The notes below the pieces were generated by a model, which had not been told where the DNA came from, made no database searches, and worked only from the letters and a program-made list of their open reading frames with translations. Shown here piece after piece: positions 36,194 through 44,069 of a stretch of 64,000 nt of DNA (its first letter is position 1; every line of letters begins with the position of its first letter). Source of the stretch: Bog-950 sp046329515 (GTDB taxonomy: Bacteria > Bacteroidota > Bacteroidia > Chitinophagales > LD1); contig JAXLUM010000002.1 in NCBI GenBank assembly GCA_046329515.1, positions 1,169,630 to 1,233,629 of the forward strand, read 5' to 3'. Made by a program: the position numbers and the translations under genes.

Positions 36194-37370
36194 TCCACGC
36201 TGCCTGAAAGTTAAAGCCCCCGGTAATGGCGTCAATATCCAGCACCTCGCCTGCAAAGTAAAGGCCGGGATGTTTTTTGCTCTGCATGGTTTTAAAATCA
36301 ATTTCATTTAGGTCTACTCCGCCGGCGGTTACAAACTCGTCTTTAAACGTTGATTTACCTTCTACCTTAAATTGGCCGGCGGCTATCATTGCTGCAATCT
36401 GCTCAATTACTTTATTCGAAAGGTCAGCAAAGTTTTGGTTTAGTGTTGCTTCGTTTCCCGCGGCAGTTACTAATGCTATCCATAAGCGGGCGGGCAAACC
36501 AAAAAGATTGTGCTTGCCTACGGTTTGCTTGGGATGCTGTTGTTTATACTGCTTAAGCGTTTCAGTAACTTGTTGAACGGTTTTATCACCCGTCCAGTTA
36601 ACCTCTATATCAAATTGATAGTTTATTGCAGCCAGTTCGCGGGCGCCCCATGCCGAGAGCTTTAAAATACCGGGCCCGCTCAACCCCCAATGTGTAATAA
36701 GTAAGGGCCCTTCAGCGCTTAGTTTGCTATTTTTAATTTTTACCTGCGCCATAGGCACTGATACCCCTTCAAGACCCTTTATGCGTGCATCTTTAATATT
36801 AAACGTAAACAGCGAAGGCACAGGCTCTATTATGGATAACCCAAGGTTTTGCAGCATACGCCATACCTGCGCAATTCCACCTGTAGTAATCAATACTGCA
36901 TCTGCGTTTATATAACCGTTGGTGGTTTCAAGGCTCCAGCCGTTGGCTATAGGGGCTAAACCTTCAACACCGCATTGCATTTCTACCTTTATTCCAAGGC
37001 GGCGGGCTTCATTCCAAAAACAGTTTATAATAGTTTGCGATGTATCAGTAGTAGGGAACATGCGTCCGTCTTCTTCAGTTTTCAGCTCAACACCTCTGGC
37101 CGCAAACCAGTCAATGGTATGCGTTGGATTAAAACGGGTAAAGGGCCCCATTAACTGTTTTTCGCCCCGCGGGTAATTCTTTATCAGTTGGCGTGCATCA
37201 AAGCAGGCATGCGTAACATTGCAGCGGCCGCCACCGCTTATTTTTACTTTGGCCAAAAATTTTGGAGATTTTTCAAGGATGAGAACCTCGTAATCCGGAT
37301 TCTTTTCCGCACAGTTAATCGCCGCAAAAAAACCTGCAGCGCCTGCGCCAACTACTACAACCTTTTTCAT
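36162..37370 (-). CDS. HI0933-family flavoprotein (NAD(P)/FAD-dependent)
   Basis: A protein of 402 residues. It starts V-V-V-V-G-A-G-A-A-G-F-F-A-A-I (FAD Rossmann motif), has S-G-G-G-R-C-N-V-T near residue 45, the hallmark of the HI0933/BaiN family, and the C-terminal G-E-V-L-D-I-D-A-I-T-G-G-F-N. Reaction is unknown for most members. Two bases separate it from hpt on the same strand. Confidence 0.93.
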   Translation of the reverse strand: MKKVVVVGAGAAGFFAAINCAEKNPDYEVLILEKSPKFLAKVKISGGGRCNVTHACFDARQLIKNYPRGEKQLMGPFTRFNPTHTIDWFAARGVELKTEEDGRMFPTTDTSQTIINCFWNEARRLGIKVEMQCGVEGLAPIANGWSLETTNGYINADAVLITTGGIAQVWRMLQNLGLSIIEPVPSLFTFNIKDARIKGLEGVSVPMAQVKIKNSKLSAEGPLLITHWGLSGPGILKLSAWGARELAAINYQFDIEVNWTGDKTVQQVTETLKQYKQQHPKQTVGKHNLFGLPARLWIALVTAAGNEATLNQNFADLSNKVIEQIAAMIAAGQFKVEGKSTFKDEFVTAGGVDLNEIDFKTMQSKKHPGLYFAGEVLDIDAITGGFNFQAAWTTGWIAGQSV

Positions 37371-37372
37371 GC

Positions 37373-37930
37373 TTAAGAGGCCACTTCGCCTTCAGCAACT
37401 ACCTGGTAAATATCGCGCAGGTTGCGGCCAAGGCCGTCATAGTCCAGCCCATACCCTACAATAAAATCATTGGGAATTTCAATGCCTGCGTAATCCACTT
37501 TTATATTGTTTACCAAGGCAGCTGGCTTCCACAACAAGGTGGCAATTTTTAAAGAGGCAGGTTCCTTGCTCATAAACTCCGGTATTAAACGCGCCAGCGT
37601 TGTTCCGGTATCTACAATATCTTCCAGTATAATTACGTGCCTGTCTTTAAGGTCGGTGTTTAGGCCAATCAGTGTAGTAACATTACCTGTGCTGTTTGTG
37701 CCGTGGTAGCTTGATGATTTTACAAAACTCAATTCGCAGTCCAGCTTCAGTTCTTTCATCAGGTCGGCAGCAAACATAAAGGCGCCGTTTAATACGGGCA
37801 CAATCAAAGGCCGCTTGCCTATATAATCGTTATTAATGCGGTTAGCAACGCCCTTAATGGCCTGCAGTATTTCCGACTCACTTTTATATAGCTTAAACGT
37901 TCTGTCATTAAGCTTTACCAGCCTATCCAT
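37373..37930 (-). CDS. hpt: Hypoxanthine phosphoribosyltransferase
   Basis: A protein of 185 residues. The PRPP-binding motif V-I-I-L-E-D-I-V-D-T-G-T-T-L is clear, and P-V-L-N-G-A-F-M-F and the S-S-Y-H-G-T loop fit the Hpt family. It makes IMP/GMP from hypoxanthine or guanine and PRPP. It is followed by the HI0933-type flavoprotein gene with a 2-bp gap. Confidence 0.93.
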   Translation of the reverse strand: MDRLVKLNDRTFKLYKSESEILQAIKGVANRINNDYIGKRPLIVPVLNGAFMFAADLMKELKLDCELSFVKSSSYHGTNSTGNVTTLIGLNTDLKDRHVIILEDIVDTGTTLARLIPEFMSKEPASLKIATLLWKPAALVNNIKVDYAGIEIPNDFIVGYGLDYDGLGRNLRDIYQVVAEGEVAS

Positions 37931-37994
37931 GCCTCTGTGTTTCGCCCAAAGATGTGAATTGCCTTAGTAAATAACAAACCCGCCGGCACAGGCA

Positions 37995-38028
37995 TAAAAA
38001 ACAATGCCGCCCCTTTACAGGAGCGGCA
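37995..38028 (-). terminator. Terminator after msrA
   Basis: TGCCGC-c-CCT, loop TTAC, AGG-a-GCGGCA (one mismatched pair), followed by a T-run on the - strand. Confidence 0.87.
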
Positions 38029-38042
38029 CCACCAAAAACCAA

Positions 38043-38705
38043 TTATTTCTTCAGTTTATCTTTAAAATAGTGTTCAAATTTTTCAACCTTAGGCACTATA
38101 ACATAGGTGCAATACGGGTTGGAATTTTTATTCTGATTGTAATAATCCTGGTGGTAGTCCTCCGCCTTATAAAAGGCGGTAAAAGGCACTATCTCCGTTA
38201 CTATAGGGTCATTAAATGCCCCGCTTTTATCAAGCCCGCTCTTAATGTCTTCTGCCACCTTGCGCTGCTCTTCATTGCGATAAAAAATAGAGGAGCGATA
38301 TTGCGTTCCCTCATCGTTTCCCTGGCGGTTAAGCGTAGTGGGGTCATGTGTTTTAAAGAAAACCTGCAGCACCTCAGCTAAGCTTACTTTAGTGGTATCA
38401 AAAACAATTTGAACCACCTCAGCATGGCCGGTTAATCCGCTGCAAACTTCGCGGTAGGTGGGGTTGGCAATTTTGCCCCCGCTGTACCCGCTGGTTACCG
38501 ATACTACGCCGTTCAGGCGCTGATAAATAGCCTCTGTACACCAAAAACAGCCGCCGCCTAAGGTTATGGTATCCAGTTTTGTTGCATCACTCATGGTAAG
38601 TTGTTTGGCCCCTTCTTTTTTTGTGGTTGAATTCTTTTGTCCGCAGCTTGTAAGGGAAACAAGCAACGAACAGATTACAAGAATATGCGAAATTGGTTTC
38701 TTCAT
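38043..38705 (-). CDS. msrA: Peptide methionine sulfoxide reductase A, lipoprotein form
   Basis: A protein of 220 residues with lipobox L-T-S-C (Cys about residue 21) and the MsrA active site G-G-G-C-F-W-C-T-E-A. It repairs Met-S-sulfoxide in proteins; the lipid anchor places it in the periplasm, where it protects envelope proteins against oxidants. Its strong terminator lies downstream and no operon partner is seen. Confidence 0.95.
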   Translation of the reverse strand: MKKPISHILVICSLLVSLTSCGQKNSTTKKEGAKQLTMSDATKLDTITLGGGCFWCTEAIYQRLNGVVSVTSGYSGGKIANPTYREVCSGLTGHAEVVQIVFDTTKVSLAEVLQVFFKTHDPTTLNRQGNDEGTQYRSSIFYRNEEQRKVAEDIKSGLDKSGAFNDPIVTEIVPFTAFYKAEDYHQDYYNQNKNSNPYCTYVIVPKVEKFEHYFKDKLKK

Positions 38706-38862
38706 GTTTAGTAGACGAAATAAAGCTACGGGCCTTACAACGGTTTGGTTTATAGGTTAACAGCAAACGCCCCTTTCGGGTTTAAAATTAACAGCTATTA
38801 AGGCTATACCCCGGTAGCAGAATAATCCCCAAATCTGTGGATGCCTGTATGGGGCACTTTTC

Positions 38863-38870
38863 TACCTTTG
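38863..38870 (+). promoter_or_regulatory. -7 box of pepF
   Basis: TACCTTTG is a perfect TAnnTTTG match, 18 bp before the ATG at 38889. Confidence 0.72.
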
Positions 38871-38888
38871 CGGCTTAAAATTTAAAGC

Positions 38889-40583
38889 ATGAAGTTTTCT
38901 GAAATGAAATATAAGCGGCCCGATATAAGCGAAATTGAAAAACGCTTTAACGAGTTGTTAGTGAAGTTTGAAAGTGCGCAATCTGCTGAAAACCAAACTG
39001 AAACATTGGCTGAAATCAATGAATTAAAAAAGGATTTTCAAACCTATTCTTCCCTGGCCTCTGTTCGCAATTCCATTAACACCCAGGATGTTTACTACGA
39101 AAAGGAGCAGGAATATTTTGATGCCAATGAGCCGGTAATTAAGGACCTGAATACCAAATTCTATAAGTCCTTAGGCAACAGCCGTTTTAAGCCGGAACTG
39201 CAAAAAAAGTTTGGTCAGCAGTTGTTCAATATAGCAGCGGTTAACCTTAAAACATTTGACACCAGCATAATTGAAGATTTAAAAGAAGAGAATAAGCTGG
39301 GTACTGAATATGTGAAGCTTATTGCCAGCGCTGAAATTGATTTTAATGGCGAAAAAATGAACCTGAGCGCGTTAGAGGCTTTTAGCGAAAGCACTGACCG
39401 CAGCATTCGCAAAAAGGCGTATGATGCCAAGTGGAGTTTTTTTGCGCAGCATCGCGATAAGCTTGATGAAATTTATGACAAGCAGGTTAAACTTCGCCAT
39501 GCCATTGCAAAAAAGCTGGGCTATAAAAACTTTGTAGAGCTTGCTTATTACCGCCTTGGCCGTACGGATTACAATGCCACGCAGGTAGCAGGGTTTCGTG
39601 AACAGATATTAAAGTATGTAGTGCCTATGGCTACCGCTTTGCGCGAACGTCAGCGCCAGCGTATTGGGGTAGAAAAGCTGAAGCTATACGATTGGGGACA
39701 CAACTTTAATTCAGGTAACCCCAAACCAACAGGTACACCGGAAGAAATTGTTGCCAACGGGCAAAAAATGTATTCTGAGCTTTCACCTGAAACCAAGGAA
39801 TTCTTTGATTTTATGGTGAATAACGACCTAATGGACCTGGTGAATAAAAAAGGAAAGGCATCAGGTGGTTTTTGCACCATGTTTCAGAATTACCGGGCAC
39901 CTTTCATTTTCGCAAACTTCAACGGTACTGTTGGCGATGTGGATGTGCTTACGCACGAAGCAGGCCATGCATTTCAGTGTTATGAAAGCCGCAATTTTCA
40001 GGTTGAAGAATATTACTGGCCTACGTACGAAGCCTGCGAAATACACAGTATGAGCATGGAGCATTTAACCTACCCGTGGATGAATCTGTTTTTCGGTAAG
40101 GATACTGACAAATACAAGTTTGTGCACCTTACCTCCAACATACTGTTTTTACCGTATGGCGTAGCGGTTGATGAGTTTCAACACATCGTTTACGAAAACC
40201 CTGAAATGACCCCTGCTGAACGCCGTAATGCCTGGTTGCAGTTAGAGAAAAAATACCGCCCATGGGTGGATTATGATGGTAACGACTACCTTGAGAGCGG
40301 CGGATTTTGGCAGCGCCAAAGCCATATTTATAAAAACCCGTTCTACTACATCGACTATTGCTTAGCGCAGTTGTGTGCTTTTCAGTTTTGGAGCAAAACG
40401 CGCAACGATTTTAAAAGCGCATGGGCCGATTACCTGCGCTTATGCAAAGCAGGTGGTAGCGATAGCTTCCTTAACCTGGTTAAGCTGGCTAACCTAAAAT
40501 CACCTTTCGATACTAATTTATATGAGCCGCTGTTCTCGGAGATAAAGACCTACCTTGATGGAGTAGATGATAAGGCAATGTAA
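38889..40583 (+). CDS. M3-family oligoendopeptidase
   Basis: A protein of 564 residues of the M3/PepF family. The zinc motif H-E-A-G-H is in L-T-H-E-A-G-H-A-F-Q, with E-I-H-S-M-S-M-E further on. No signal peptide, so cytosolic; it degrades short peptides. It has its own promoter box and shares a terminator with the convergent gene. Confidence 0.95.
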   Translation: MKFSEMKYKRPDISEIEKRFNELLVKFESAQSAENQTETLAEINELKKDFQTYSSLASVRNSINTQDVYYEKEQEYFDANEPVIKDLNTKFYKSLGNSRFKPELQKKFGQQLFNIAAVNLKTFDTSIIEDLKEENKLGTEYVKLIASAEIDFNGEKMNLSALEAFSESTDRSIRKKAYDAKWSFFAQHRDKLDEIYDKQVKLRHAIAKKLGYKNFVELAYYRLGRTDYNATQVAGFREQILKYVVPMATALRERQRQRIGVEKLKLYDWGHNFNSGNPKPTGTPEEIVANGQKMYSELSPETKEFFDFMVNNDLMDLVNKKGKASGGFCTMFQNYRAPFIFANFNGTVGDVDVLTHEAGHAFQCYESRNFQVEEYYWPTYEACEIHSMSMEHLTYPWMNLFFGKDTDKYKFVHLTSNILFLPYGVAVDEFQHIVYENPEMTPAERRNAWLQLEKKYRPWVDYDGNDYLESGGFWQRQSHIYKNPFYYIDYCLAQLCAFQFWSKTRNDFKSAWADYLRLCKAGGSDSFLNLVKLANLKSPFDTNLYEPLFSEIKTYLDGVDDKAM

Positions 40584-40612
40584 AGTTGAATAGAATTAAA
40601 TTTTATTCAACT
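40583..40612. terminator. Bidirectional terminator between pepF and unknown gene
   Basis: AAGTTGAATA and TATTCAACTT form a 10-bp perfect stem with an AT-rich centre. It overlaps the last codons of the - strand gene (stop at 40596). Confidence 0.7.
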
Positions 40613-41123
40613 TGTCATGCAAGCTTTGCCATTCCGAAATGAATAGTTCGTATCCTTTTCGTTCTATTTCATTGTCGCTTTTATTCTTAGGCAAACTTGT
40701 TGCATAAAAATTTAAAACGGCCTCACTAAATCCGAGCACTTCGTTTTTGTATTCTTCAAAAGAAGATAGAGCTGTTTTATTTTCAAAACCGTGACTCACT
40801 TTATCGTCTTTTATTTCAACTGCCCAATCAATGCCTGTATTGCAACCCGTTAACAATAATCTACGGTAGGCATGCTCATCAAACCACATGGTATGTCCGC
40901 AATGTGGTATTAATTGAATAGGGCCGTTCGCCTTGTGTCCGTTATCTAAGGATCGAAGTAATAGTAACGCAGCAGCGCTTACACAATAAGGTTCAGCAGT
41001 ATCTATATGTAGAATATTTCCTATCGTAAGTGACACTATGCCGTGCGCGCAATAATCATCGCGGTTGTCAACGCCTTCAAGCCAATGCAGATTTGTAACC
41101 TTTAACTGAAAGCTTTTACTCAT
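40596..41123 (-). CDS. Unknown protein
   Basis: A protein of 175 residues, no signal peptide or TM helix. It contains two C-x-x-H-like clusters (D-D-Y-C-A-H-G and P-H-C-G-H-T), perhaps metal-binding. The sequence S-A-A-A-L-L-L-L-R-S-L suggests one buried helix. No family recognised. The ATG at 41123 is preferred over a GTG two codons upstream. Confidence 0.72.
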   Translation of the reverse strand: MSKSFQLKVTNLHWLEGVDNRDDYCAHGIVSLTIGNILHIDTAEPYCVSAAALLLLRSLDNGHKANGPIQLIPHCGHTMWFDEHAYRRLLLTGCNTGIDWAVEIKDDKVSHGFENKTALSSFEEYKNEVLGFSEAVLNFYATSLPKNKSDNEIERKGYELFISEWQSLHDKLNKI

Positions 41124-41151
41124 CTGCACATCAGCAAATCATCTTTTTAAA

Positions 41152-41688
41152 TTATTTCTCCCCCGTGCCTTTAAACTGGTCTTCGGTATACTTAAACAAT
41201 ACATTAAAGGTGGTAAGCGAACCGTAAATACGGGTAATGTATTGCTGCATTTCTATTTTATCCTCATCGGTTAATAGCTTATGCGCATTTATCTTTTGCT
41301 CCATTACACGCAGGCGGTCGCGCAGCATAACTATTTTATGAAAGAACGATTCAATGGGAATCTCTTTCGGTTGAAGGCTGGTGTCCTCCGGTTTTAAAAT
41401 CATTACCCCGCGGTTCCATTTCTGCCCCATGGCAACTACTTCCTGTATATCGCTTTTTTCTTCCAGCAATTCGTTAACGGCTTCTTTAATATCGCGCAGG
41501 GTTATTGGTACGTATTCGGCAGCAGTAGCTTCCAGTACTTCCATGCCTACAAAATCGCGGGCAATACCGCGTGTAGCATTACCATCTCTAAACCAAATGG
41601 TGTAATAATCGGCATCCACATCTACCACAACCCCCTTGCCGAATTTCGGGTGCTGTATTCTTGAACCTGTTCCTAAATTTTGAGACAT
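41152..41688 (-). CDS. Protein with UvrD/PcrA C-terminal-like Tudor domain
   Basis: A protein of 178 residues. Residues 8-45 (R-I-Q-H-P-K-F-G-K-G-V-V) resemble the Tudor-like domain at the C-terminus of UvrD/PcrA helicases, which contacts RNA polymerase. The remaining part is mostly helical and not recognised. It ends 28 bp from the previous gene. Function unknown; an RNA polymerase contact is a guess from the domain only. Confidence 0.78.
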   Translation of the reverse strand: MSQNLGTGSRIQHPKFGKGVVVDVDADYYTIWFRDGNATRGIARDFVGMEVLEATAAEYVPITLRDIKEAVNELLEEKSDIQEVVAMGQKWNRGVMILKPEDTSLQPKEIPIESFFHKIVMLRDRLRVMEQKINAHKLLTDEDKIEMQQYITRIYGSLTTFNVLFKYTEDQFKGTGEK

Positions 41689-41723
41689 CCTTAGTTTAAT
41701 TTGAGAATATGACCATTCTGTTA

Positions 41724-42212
41724 TTACGCAAACTCAATAAGCACCTGGTTTTTTTCAACCGTTTGCTTCAATTCAGCTTTTACCTTTTTAATTACACCAT
41801 CGCGCGGGCTTTTTAATACGTTCTCCATTTTCATGGCTTCCAGTATTAAAAGCGTATCGCCCTTCTTTACCTCGTCGCCTTCTTTAGCTACCACGTTAAT
41901 AATAAGGCCCGGCATAGGCGCTTTTATGCTTTGCACGGCCGATGACGATTTTGCCGATATGCCCAACTGCTGTAACAGCAAATCGTATTTGTCCTTAATA
42001 CTTATCTCGTAATCGTTGCCGTTTACGTTTACCACCATGGTTTTTTCTTCGGCATTAAAGCTTATCAGGGTGGCGTTGTAACTCTTGTTATCCTTAAGAA
42101 TATGAAAAGTGTTTTCGCGCACTTCTATAATATCCCATTCAACGGCTTTGCCATCCAGTTCGGCCTCGCCTACATTAAATTCTTTTTTACCGTTTACGGT
42201 AGCTTTTATCAT
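41724..42212 (-). CDS. Biotin/lipoyl carrier protein (BCCP-like)
   Basis: A protein of 162 residues. Residues 95-162 form a biotinyl domain with E-A-M-K-M-E-N, whose Lys takes biotin, and the preceding P-M-P-G-L-I. The N-terminal half is a separate unrecognised domain. It resembles the free-standing carrier subunits of acyl-CoA carboxylases or oxaloacetate decarboxylases of Bacteroidota. No carboxylase gene is adjacent. Confidence 0.9.
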   Translation of the reverse strand: MIKATVNGKKEFNVGEAELDGKAVEWDIIEVRENTFHILKDNKSYNATLISFNAEEKTMVVNVNGNDYEISIKDKYDLLLQQLGISAKSSSAVQSIKAPMPGLIINVVAKEGDEVKKGDTLLILEAMKMENVLKSPRDGVIKKVKAELKQTVEKNQVLIEFA

Positions 42213-42258
42213 ACGGCAAGTTTATAAATATCCGCGGATTGACACAACGAATACCCGC

Positions 42259-43311
42259 TTAAACCTTAAATGCTCTGGCAATATTTATTTCGGGCATTAG
42301 AGGGCTGTTATGCTCTAAATGGCTTATTAACTGTTTAGCAAAATAAGGAGATAACGAGAACCCTTTAGTGCCCAGCCCGTTTAGAGTAGCAAGTTGCGGA
42401 TGCAGCGGGTGTTTGCCAATAAAAGGCCGTCTTCCGGTAACGCAGGGGCGAATAGCTGCGCGGTGTTCAGTAACCTCATATGGAGCTTTAATGGTTAATT
42501 GAAGACCATCTTCCAATTCCTTACGTCCTCTTTCGCTTGGCAGGGCATTAGTAAACTCCCAGTGGTGGGTAGCGCCCACATAAAACAAATCCTCTCCATC
42601 CCAGGGCACAATGCCTACTTCACCTTTAATTATTCGGTCGTTATAAAAATCTTTAATCCGTACTATCAGCACCTCACCTTTGGCTAACTGGTAAGGAATA
42701 AAATTGAAGAAAGGATTTTGATACCCGCCGGCGCCCTCGCAAAAGATAAGCATACGCGCTTCAATGCCTTTATAGCTAATGTGCTGCCCGTTTAGTTGCA
42801 GAGCGCTGTAATCAAAACGCTCTTCAATAAGGTTAGCTGTTTTTAATAACCATTGCCTCACTAGCTGGTTAAGCTTAAGCGCCTGTATGCGGGCTGCCCC
42901 GCTTACCTCAAAGCTTCCGTAAGCGTTGTTTACTTTTTCTTTATCCAGGTACGTTATTTCCTGTTGTGCTAAAAACTGATTGTAGGCAGCTGTGCCGCAT
43001 TTCACACTCCAATCATTTTGCGCCTTTACGGAATCGAACAAATGATACAAGGGAATGGGAGCATAGATAGATTCGCCAAGGGCTTCTCCTATTTCCCGGT
43101 AGGTTGCTTCAGCAAAGGGTAGTAAGGTTTCAGCCAGCCAGGTGGTGTTATATTTTCTACCGGTAATGGGGTTAATAAGCCCTGCAGCAACTGTTGACGA
43201 AGCGCCTTGTGTGCCGCTATCAATAACAGCAAAGGTCTTATTCTCCTTTTTAAGAAACCAGGCTACAAGGCTGCCGGCAATACCCTGCCCAACAATTAAA
43301 TAATCTAACAC
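42259..43311 (-). CDS. FAD-dependent oxidoreductase (DAO/glycine oxidase-like)
   Basis: A protein of 350 residues. It starts L-D-Y-L-I-V-G-Q-G-I-A-G-S-L-V (FAD Rossmann motif) and has S-S-T-V-A-A-G-L-I-N-P-I-T-G-R, the DAO-family flavin loop, and G-T-K-G-F-S-L-S at the C-terminus. The substrate is unknown; similar proteins act on D-amino acids or as MnmC/ThiO-like oxidases. It starts at GTG and stands alone. Confidence 0.88.
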   Translation of the reverse strand: MLDYLIVGQGIAGSLVAWFLKKENKTFAVIDSGTQGASSTVAAGLINPITGRKYNTTWLAETLLPFAEATYREIGEALGESIYAPIPLYHLFDSVKAQNDWSVKCGTAAYNQFLAQQEITYLDKEKVNNAYGSFEVSGAARIQALKLNQLVRQWLLKTANLIEERFDYSALQLNGQHISYKGIEARMLIFCEGAGGYQNPFFNFIPYQLAKGEVLIVRIKDFYNDRIIKGEVGIVPWDGEDLFYVGATHHWEFTNALPSERGRKELEDGLQLTIKAPYEVTEHRAAIRPCVTGRRPFIGKHPLHPQLATLNGLGTKGFSLSPYFAKQLISHLEHNSPLMPEINIARAFKV

Positions 43312-43359
43312 TGTGTAAACTTACACAGCTTTAGCGGTATAGCAATTGCCAATCTGCTA

Positions 43360-43704
43360 TTAGCGGAAATAGGATAAATCTTTTTTAGGAGGGGGAGGAG
43401 GGGAGTTATAGTCGTCCTTTTCTTCTTCCACCAATTTGGCCTTCTTCAGCTTTTTGCGGAAGTAGAGGTAAAGAAAAATTTCAAAACCTATTGAGATGGG
43501 CGCAAAGTATAATGCATTGCGCATGCCTTCTTCAGTTTCCAACGCATTACGGCCAAACATGGACGTTATTGTAAATGCTATTAAAAAGCATACTAACAAA
43601 ACGGCACCTACATAATTTAAAATATAAGGCCAGGGCGAAATTCCCTTGTTGCGTGCTGTACGATATAGTGCCGAACAAAATGCTATAGACAGTATCAAAT
43701 CCAT
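43360..43704 (-). CDS. Small membrane protein, unknown function
   Basis: A protein of 114 residues with three TM helices (about 2-12, 24-47 and 66-85) and an acidic, proline-rich C-terminal tail (P-P-P-P-P-K). It overlaps the stop codon of the MmcQ/YjbR gene by one base (TAATG), a sign of translational coupling. Confidence 0.75.
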   Translation of the reverse strand: MDLILSIAFCSALYRTARNKGISPWPYILNYVGAVLLVCFLIAFTITSMFGRNALETEEGMRNALYFAPISIGFEIFLYLYFRKKLKKAKLVEEEKDDYNSPPPPPKKDLSYFR

Positions 43705-44069
43705 TATTCCAATTCCTTTAGTTCTTGTTGTAGTTTTTTGGTCAATCCCCGTACCACTTCTTCATAACTATGGTTAATCATCCAAATTAACTCCTTGCGG
43801 GGTATGTTACCGCTGTCAAAATAAACGGAATTCCACATCTTTTTACTCATATGGTAACCGGGCTGAACATCTGCATATTTTTCACGGTATTCATCAACCA
43901 GTTCCACGCTCATTTTCAAGTTAACTCTAAATGGTCGGTGTGTCAAGCTGGTAAGTAGAAACATTTTGCCCATCACCTTGAAAACCAATGTGTCTTCATC
44001 AAAAGGAAACTCCTCGGTTACCCCCTTTTTACTGAGGCAATACTCCCGTACTTCCTCAATATTCATCAT
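43704..44069 (-). CDS. MmcQ/YjbR-family protein
   Basis: A protein of 121 residues. It opens N-I-E-E-V-R-E-Y-C-L-S-K-K-G-V-T-E-E-F-P-F and has the family motif L-V-F-K-V-M-G-K-M-F and W-M-I-N-H-S-Y. These small CyaY-like proteins bind DNA in a few studied cases; role unclear. Its ATG overlaps the stop codon of the sulfatase-fold gene by 4 bp (ATGA), so the three genes form one operon. Confidence 0.92.
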   Translation of the reverse strand: MMNIEEVREYCLSKKGVTEEFPFDEDTLVFKVMGKMFLLTSLTHRPFRVNLKMSVELVDEYREKYADVQPGYHMSKKMWNSVYFDSGNIPRKELIWMINHSYEEVVRGLTKKLQQELKELE

